Source of the DNA: Sphingomonadaceae bacterium
GTDB lineage: Bacteria > Pseudomonadota > Alphaproteobacteria > Sphingomonadales > Sphingomonadaceae
Reading direction: 5' to 3'
Length of the DNA: 9,776 nucleotides
Assembly (NCBI GenBank): GCA_013821585.1
Contig: JACDGO010000051.1
Span: 1 to 9,776 of the forward strand
In this document: positions 5,731 through 9,776 of the stretch, one piece after another
Position numbering within the stretch: position 1 is the stretch's first letter
Layout of the letters: the number at the start of each line of letters is the position of its first letter
Notes under the pieces: model-generated
Told to the model about the DNA's origin: nothing
The model's database searches: none
The model's input: only the letters and a program-made list of their open reading frames with translations
Position numbers and translations under genes: made by a program

Positions 5731-7134
5731 ACGCGCACGGTCACGCTCGCCGCGCCCGACGATTTCGAGGGCTGGCGCGACGCGGCGCGCGCGCTTGCCG
5801 GGGCGGGTGTGCCGCCGGAGGAGGTGATCTGGCAGGCAGGCGATGCGAGCGCGGACCTGTTCGCCGAGGACGCGTCGCTTTTCGAAGTTCAGCCTTTTCC
5901 CGTTCCGCGCGCGTTCGTCGAGCTCGCGCACAACGTCGTCTGCCACAGCGATCCGGAGCGATTCGCTCTACTGTACGCGCTGCTGACGAAGCTGCGCGCG
6001 CAACCCGCGCTGATCCAAGATCATGCCAACCCGCTCGTCCGCCGCCTCGACGAAATGGCGGAGGCGGTGCGGCGCGACATCCACAAGATGCGCGCGTTCG
6101 TCCGGTTTCGCGAGGTCGCCACCCCTTCGCTTGTCGAAGAGGGCAACAAAGACTCGCGTTATGTCGCGTGGTTCGAGCCCGGGCATCACATCGTCCGCGC
6201 CAACGCGGGCTTTTTCGTCCGCCGCTTCGCCAACATGAACTGGTCGATCCTGACGCCCGAGCTGTCGATTCACTGGGACGGCGAGACACTAACCGAAAGC
6301 GAAGGCGCGGCGAAAGGCGACGCGCCCGACGGCGACCCGGTCGAGGAGGTGTGGAAAACCTATTATGCGTCGATCTTCAATCCCGCGCGCGTGAAGGTCG
6401 GCACGATGCTCAAAGAGATGCCCAAGAAATACTGGAAAAACATGCCCGAAACCGCGTTGGTGCCGGGGTTGCTGGCGGCGGCGCAAGCGCGGGAGACGGG
6501 CATGGTGAAGCGCGGGAGAATCGGAGGCAACAGCCACACTGCGCTCGACGCGCTGCGCGAGGAAGCGGCGGGCTGCCGCCGCTGCCCGCTTTACAAGGGC
6601 GCGACGCAGACGGTGTTCGGCGAAGGTCCGGCCGACGCGCCGCTGATGCTCGTCGGCGAGCAGCCGGGCGATCAGGAGGATCTCGCCGGCCGTCCGTTCG
6701 TCGGCCCCGCCGGCCAAAAGCTCGACCAAGGGCTCGCGGAGGCGGGCATCGACCGTGACCGCGTCTATATCACGAACGCCGTCAAGCACTTCAAGTTCGA
6801 GCAACGCGGCAAGCGGCGCATCCATTCGAAGCCCGGCGCGGGCGAGATCGAGGCGTGCCGCTGGTGGAACGATCAAGAGCGCGCGATCGTCGCTCCCAAG
6901 GTAACGGTCGCATTGGGCGCGACCGCTGCGCGCAGCCTGTTCGGCCGGGCGATGACGATCGGGCATTCACGCGGGCAGCAATTGGAGCTGCCCGAAGGCG
7001 GCGAGGCGTGGATCACGATCCACCCGAGCTTCCTGCTGCGCATCCAAGACCACGGCGAGGCCGAGGACGAATATTCCCGCTTCGTCGCGGACCTTGCGAT
7101 GATCCGAAAGCGTGTCACAACCCTGACCGGATGA
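5731..7134 (+). CDS. udgX: DUF4130 domain fused to UdgX-type uracil-DNA binding/glycosylase domain; apparent ACG start
   Basis: The 467-residue product has two parts. Residues 1 to about 255 match DUF4130 (TIGR03915), of unknown function, beginning RTVTLAAPDDFEGWRDAAR. Residues about 270-467 are a UdgX domain of the uracil-DNA glycosylase superfamily. Visible are CRRC (C282, C285) and C376 for a 4Fe-4S cluster, motif A GEQPGDQED (309-317), the UdgX-specific loop KRRIHSKPG (361-369), and HPSFLLR (431-437). UdgX proteins excise uracil and become covalently joined to the site through the KRRIH histidine, here H365. Family-4 enzymes have cysteine in TN.VKC; here it is VKH (H353), a possible cluster ligand. 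The conserved N-terminus begins at ACG 5731 with AAGGA six bases upstream. In-frame alternatives are GTG 5527, deep inside the hemerythrin gene, or GTG 5809, which removes conserved residues. The stop overlaps the OPT ATG. The product is well supported; the start is not. Confidence 0.9.
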   Translation, partial: TRTVTLAAPDDFEGWRDAARALAGAGVPPEEVIWQAGDASADLFAEDASLFEVQPFPVPRAFVELAHNVVCHSDPERFALLYALLTKLRAQPALIQDHANPLVRRLDEMAEAVRRDIHKMRAFVRFREVATPSLVEEGNKDSRYVAWFEPGHHIVRANAGFFVRRFANMNWSILTPELSIHWDGETLTESEGAAKGDAPDGDPVEEVWKTYYASIFNPARVKVGTMLKEMPKKYWKNMPETALVPGLLAAAQARETGMVKRGRIGGNSHTALDALREEAAGCRRCPLYKGATQTVFGEGPADAPLMLVGEQPGDQEDLAGRPFVGPAGQKLDQGLAEAGIDRDRVYITNAVKHFKFEQRGKRRIHSKPGAGEIEACRWWNDQERAIVAPKVTVALGATAARSLFGRAMTIGHSRGQQLELPEGGEAWITIHPSFLLRIQDHGEAEDEYSRFVADLAMIRKRVTTLTG

Positions 7135-9089
7135 CCGCGCCCGACCGCACGCTTCGCGAACTCACGCTCAGGGGCGTCGTCCTCGGCGGGATCATCACGA
7201 TCCTGTTCACCGCCGCCAATGTCTATCTGGGGCTGAAGGTCGGGCTGACCTTCGCCACCTCGATCCCGGCCGCGGTGATCTCGATGGCGGTGCTGCGGCT
7301 GTTCAAGAACGCCTCGATTCTCGAGAACAACATCGTCCAGACGATCGCCTCGGCCGCGGGGACGCTGGCGGCGATCATCTTCGTGCTGCCCGGCCTCGTC
7401 ATCATCGGCTGGTGGCACGGTTTTCCCTATGCGACGACCGCCGCGATCACCGCGACCGGCGGCATATTGGGCGTGATGTTCTCGGTGCCGCTGCGCCGCG
7501 CGCTCGTCGTCGACACCGACCTGCCCTATCCCGAAGGCCGTGCCGCCGCCGAGGTGCTGAAAGTCGGCTCCGAATCGCGCGAGGGCGCGGAGGAGAGCAA
7601 CGCGGGCCTGCGCGTTCTGGTCTGGAACAGCCTGATCTCGGCCGGTTTCGCGATCCTGACGCAAATGAAGCTGGCGGCGGCGGAGTCCGCGACCTGGTTT
7701 CGCGTCGGCGCGGGCGCGACCGGGATTTCGACCGGGTTGTCGTTCGCGCTGTTTGGCGTGGGGCATCTTGTCGGGCTCTCCGTAGGACTCGCCCAGTTGC
7801 TCGGCCTTGCCGTCGGATGGTGGGTGCTGCTGCCGATCCTGACCGCCGCGCACCCGCTGCCCGGCGGGGCGGAAGTCTGGGCGAACACCGTGTTCCGCTC
7901 CGACGTGCGCTTCTTCGGGGCGGGCGTGATCGGCGTCGCGGCGGTGTGGACCCTGCTCAAGATCGCCGGACCGGTGATCGGGGGTATCCGCTCGGCGCTG
8001 GCGGCCTCGCGGGCGCGACACGCGGGCGAAGCGCTCGCGCTCGAAGAGCGCGACCTGCCGGTCTCGGTCGTCGCCCTCGGATCGCTCGCCATTCTGTTCC
8101 CGATCGCTTGGCTGCTCTGGACCACGATCGCGGGCGGGCCGCTCGCCGGCTCGGCCGTGCTGCTCATCTCGGGCGCGCTGGTGTTCATCGTCGTGATCGG
8201 GCTGATGATCGCGGCGGTGACGGGCTATATGGCCGGGCTGATCGGCGCGTCGAACTCGCCGGTCTCGGGCATCGGCATTCTTTCGGTGCTGGCCTCGTCG
8301 CTGATGCTCGTCGGGCTGTTCGGGCGCGGCGCTCCGGCCGGCACGATGCAGGCGCTGATCGCCTATGCGCTGATCGTCACGGGCGTGGTGTTCGGCGTGG
8401 CGACGATCGCCAACGACAATCTTCAGGACCTGAAGACCGGCCAGCTGGTCGGCGCGACGCCTTGGAAGCAGCAGGTCGCGCTGATCATCGGCGTGGTGTT
8501 CGGCTCGCTGGTCGTGCCGCCGGTGCTTCAGCTGCTCAATGTCGCGTTCGGCTTCGCGGGCGCGCCGGGCGCGGGGCCAAACGCGCTGTCGGCACCGCAG
8601 GCCGGGTTGATCTCCTCGCTCGCCAAGGGCGTGCTCGGCGGCGACCTCAACTGGACGATGCTCGGCTACGGCGCGCTGGCGGGCGCCGGGTTCATCCTGC
8701 TCGACGAGGTGCTGGGCCGGGCGAAGCGGCTGCGGCTACCGCCGCTCGCTGTCGGCATCGGCATCTATCTGCCGATGGCGGTGATCCTGCCCGTCACGAT
8801 CGGATCGGTGGTCGGCTGGTTCTACGACCGCTGGGCCGATCGCACCGGCGATCCCGAACTCGCACGGCGGATGGGAACGCTGACCGCGACGGGCATGATC
8901 GTCGGCGAAAGCCTGTGGGGTGTCGCCTTCGCCGGGATCGTCGCGGCGAGCGGGAGCGATTCGCCGCTCGCGGTGGTGGGAGACGGTTTCGCGCCCTATG
9001 CGCTGATCGGCGGGACGATCCTGTTCGCGGCGCTGACCTGGTTCAGCTACGCCCGCGCGATGCGCGCCAGTGCTCCGCTATCGCGCTGA
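7131..9089 (+). CDS. OPT-family oligopeptide transporter
   Basis: This 652-residue polytopic membrane protein has a length typical of bacterial OPT transporters. Their substrates include oligopeptides and, in plant and fungal relatives, metal chelates. Early motifs are NVYLGLKVGLTFATSIPAAV (30-49), ENNIVQTIASAAGTL (65-79) and LPYPEGRAAAEVL (131-143). A central GASNSPVSGIGILS (372-385) matches the family's SN(N/S)PVSG element. Hydrophobic stretches run through nearly the whole chain, suggesting about 14-16 membrane spans. ATG 7131 overlaps the udgX stop (ATGA), the usual sign of translational coupling, so it belongs to the same transcript. The longer open frame back to 6855 only reads through udgX and was discarded. 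The substrate is unknown; peptide uptake is inferred from family and from the POT and DUF885 neighbours. The 3' end overlaps the converging DJ-1/PfpI gene by 47 bases. Confidence 0.93.
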   Translation: MTAPDRTLRELTLRGVVLGGIITILFTAANVYLGLKVGLTFATSIPAAVISMAVLRLFKNASILENNIVQTIASAAGTLAAIIFVLPGLVIIGWWHGFPYATTAAITATGGILGVMFSVPLRRALVVDTDLPYPEGRAAAEVLKVGSESREGAEESNAGLRVLVWNSLISAGFAILTQMKLAAAESATWFRVGAGATGISTGLSFALFGVGHLVGLSVGLAQLLGLAVGWWVLLPILTAAHPLPGGAEVWANTVFRSDVRFFGAGVIGVAAVWTLLKIAGPVIGGIRSALAASRARHAGEALALEERDLPVSVVALGSLAILFPIAWLLWTTIAGGPLAGSAVLLISGALVFIVVIGLMIAAVTGYMAGLIGASNSPVSGIGILSVLASSLMLVGLFGRGAPAGTMQALIAYALIVTGVVFGVATIANDNLQDLKTGQLVGATPWKQQVALIIGVVFGSLVVPPVLQLLNVAFGFAGAPGAGPNALSAPQAGLISSLAKGVLGGDLNWTMLGYGALAGAGFILLDEVLGRAKRLRLPPLAVGIGIYLPMAVILPVTIGSVVGWFYDRWADRTGDPELARRMGTLTATGMIVGESLWGVAFAGIVAASGSDSPLAVVGDGFAPYALIGGTILFAALTWFSYARAMRASAPLSR

Positions 9090-9750
9090 CTTGAGCCTCG
9101 CGGTCGCCGGCGATCTTCGCCGCGCGCGCATGATAGGCTTCGACCAGCACCGGCCCCGCGCGCTCCGGACTGCCGCTGTCGAACGGTGGATGCGGATCGT
9201 ATTCGAGCGACAATTGCACCATTCGCGCATTCTCCTCGCCCCGGATCGCCGCGGTCAGCGCGAGTGCGAAGTCGATGCCCGCGGTCACGCCGCCGCCGGT
9301 CACGCGGTTGCCGTCGAACACGACGCGCTCCGCGACCGGCTCCGCGCCGAACCAGGCGAGCTGATGCCGCGCCGCCCAGTGCGACGTCGCGCGATAGCCT
9401 TCGAGCAGCCCCGCCGCCGCGAGCACGAGCGACCCGGTGCACACGCTCGTCACCCAGGCAGCATCCGCCGCGACCATCCGCACCCAGTCGAGCACGGCGT
9501 CGTCCTCCATCAGCGCGGTCGTCCCGAACCCGCCCGGGATGCACAGAATGTCCGCGCGCGTCACCTCGTCGAACGCGGCGGTCGGCAGCAGGTCGAACCC
9601 GGCGTCGGTCGGCACCGGATCGCGCGTCTTCCACACCAGGTCGATCTTCGCCTTGCCGAGCCGCGACAGAACCTGCGCGGGGCCGGTCAGGTCGAGCTGC
9701 GTGATCCGCGGAAAGACGAGGAAGGCGACGCTGACCGGCTCCATCTTCAT
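9043..9750 (-). CDS. DJ-1/PfpI-family protein, isonitrile hydratase-like
   Basis: The 235-residue protein has the DJ-1/PfpI (class I glutamine amidotransferase-like) fold pattern. VAFLVFPRITQLDLTGP (8-24) holds the conserved acidic residue D20. ILCIPGGFG (68-76) follows, then the nucleophile elbow VTSVCTGSLVLAAAGLL (100-116) with C104. ATSHWA (121-126) adds a candidate histidine H124, and GGGVTAGID (152-160) completes the core. The Asp near residue 20 together with a Cys-Thr pair resembles isonitrile hydratase InhA, which turns isonitriles into N-formamides, but other members of this group are uncharacterised, so the reaction is only suggested. There is no signal peptide, so it is cytoplasmic. 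ATG 9750 has AGGA eight bases upstream; ATG 9744 is also possible. The gene converges on the OPT gene and overlaps its last 47 bases. A different-frame start at 9772 leads into a shadow frame. Confidence 0.9.
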   Translation of the reverse strand: MKMEPVSVAFLVFPRITQLDLTGPAQVLSRLGKAKIDLVWKTRDPVPTDAGFDLLPTAAFDEVTRADILCIPGGFGTTALMEDDAVLDWVRMVAADAAWVTSVCTGSLVLAAAGLLEGYRATSHWAARHQLAWFGAEPVAERVVFDGNRVTGGGVTAGIDFALALTAAIRGEENARMVQLSLEYDPHPPFDSGSPERAGPVLVEAYHARAAKIAGDREAQVSAIAEHWRASRGRS

Positions 9751-9776
9751 TCCGTTCGTCCTGAGTAGTCATTGAG

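Larger units (their letters stand above)
2514..9089 (+). other. Probable transcription unit: POT - rSAM - hemerythrin - DUF4130::UdgX - OPT
   Basis: The five plus-strand genes are separated by 28, 31 and 2 bases, and the last pair overlaps by 4. I see no stem-plus-T-run terminator between any of them. The tightest block is hemerythrin to OPT. Whether the POT gene shares the transcript is less sure, because a promoter inside its 3' end cannot be excluded by eye. Confidence 0.6.

Noticed and set aside
5643..6758. 371-residue plus-strand frame overlapping hemerythrin and udgX
   Set aside because: Extremely Arg-rich shadow frame without motifs.
6873..8021. 382-residue minus-strand frame opposite udgX and OPT
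   Set aside because: Charged low-complexity antisense frame crossing two well-supported genes.
7412..9094. 560-residue plus-strand frame inside the OPT gene
   Set aside because: Arg/Gly/Ala-rich shadow with no hydrophobic segments or motifs. The OPT frame explains the region fully.

Overview
The window is a GC-rich, gene-dense stretch of bacterial chromosome. It most likely comes from an alphaproteobacterium, and Sphingomonadales (Sphingopyxis/Sphingomonas-like) fits best. The reasons are a COQ7-type ubiquinone hydroxylase end, the codon use, the secreted DUF885 peptidase beside a POT-type transporter, and the radical-SAM/DUF4130/UdgX gene set. This placement rests on gene content and style, not on a database search. 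I see no mobile element, CRISPR array, tRNA or rRNA.

Layout. The window opens with the last 70 codons of a COQ7-like demethoxyubiquinone hydroxylase (+), followed by a small secreted protein of unknown function (+). This meets, tail to tail with a 3-base gap, a secreted DUF885 metallopeptidase-like protein on the minus strand. A 130-base divergent promoter region rich in inverted repeats separates it from a POT-family transporter on the plus strand. After a 28-base gap comes a close-packed plus-strand run: a radical SAM protein with a C-terminal helix-hairpin-helix, a hemerythrin-domain protein, a DUF4130::UdgX fusion, and an OPT-family oligopeptide transporter whose ATG overlaps the UdgX stop. 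A DJ-1/PfpI-family enzyme on the minus strand closes the window, and its 3' end overlaps the OPT 3' end by 47 bases.

How the genes may work together. The radical SAM protein and the DUF4130::UdgX fusion belong to a widely paired but functionally unexplained DNA-repair/modification set. UdgX proteins bind uracil in DNA and can cross-link to it covalently through a histidine in a KRRIH motif, which is intact here. In this window a hemerythrin-like (di-iron, possible O2/redox sensing) gene sits between the two, making a three-gene iron-dependent candidate module. The flanking DUF885 protein and the POT and OPT transporters suggest a peptide breakdown and uptake theme around it.

The main oddities are these. 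The DUF4130::UdgX gene has no ATG/GTG/TTG at its expected start, and an ACG with a well-placed Shine-Dalgarno sits there instead. The POT transporter appears to lack the usual TM10 glutamate. The DUF885/POT intergenic region carries several perfect inverted repeats.
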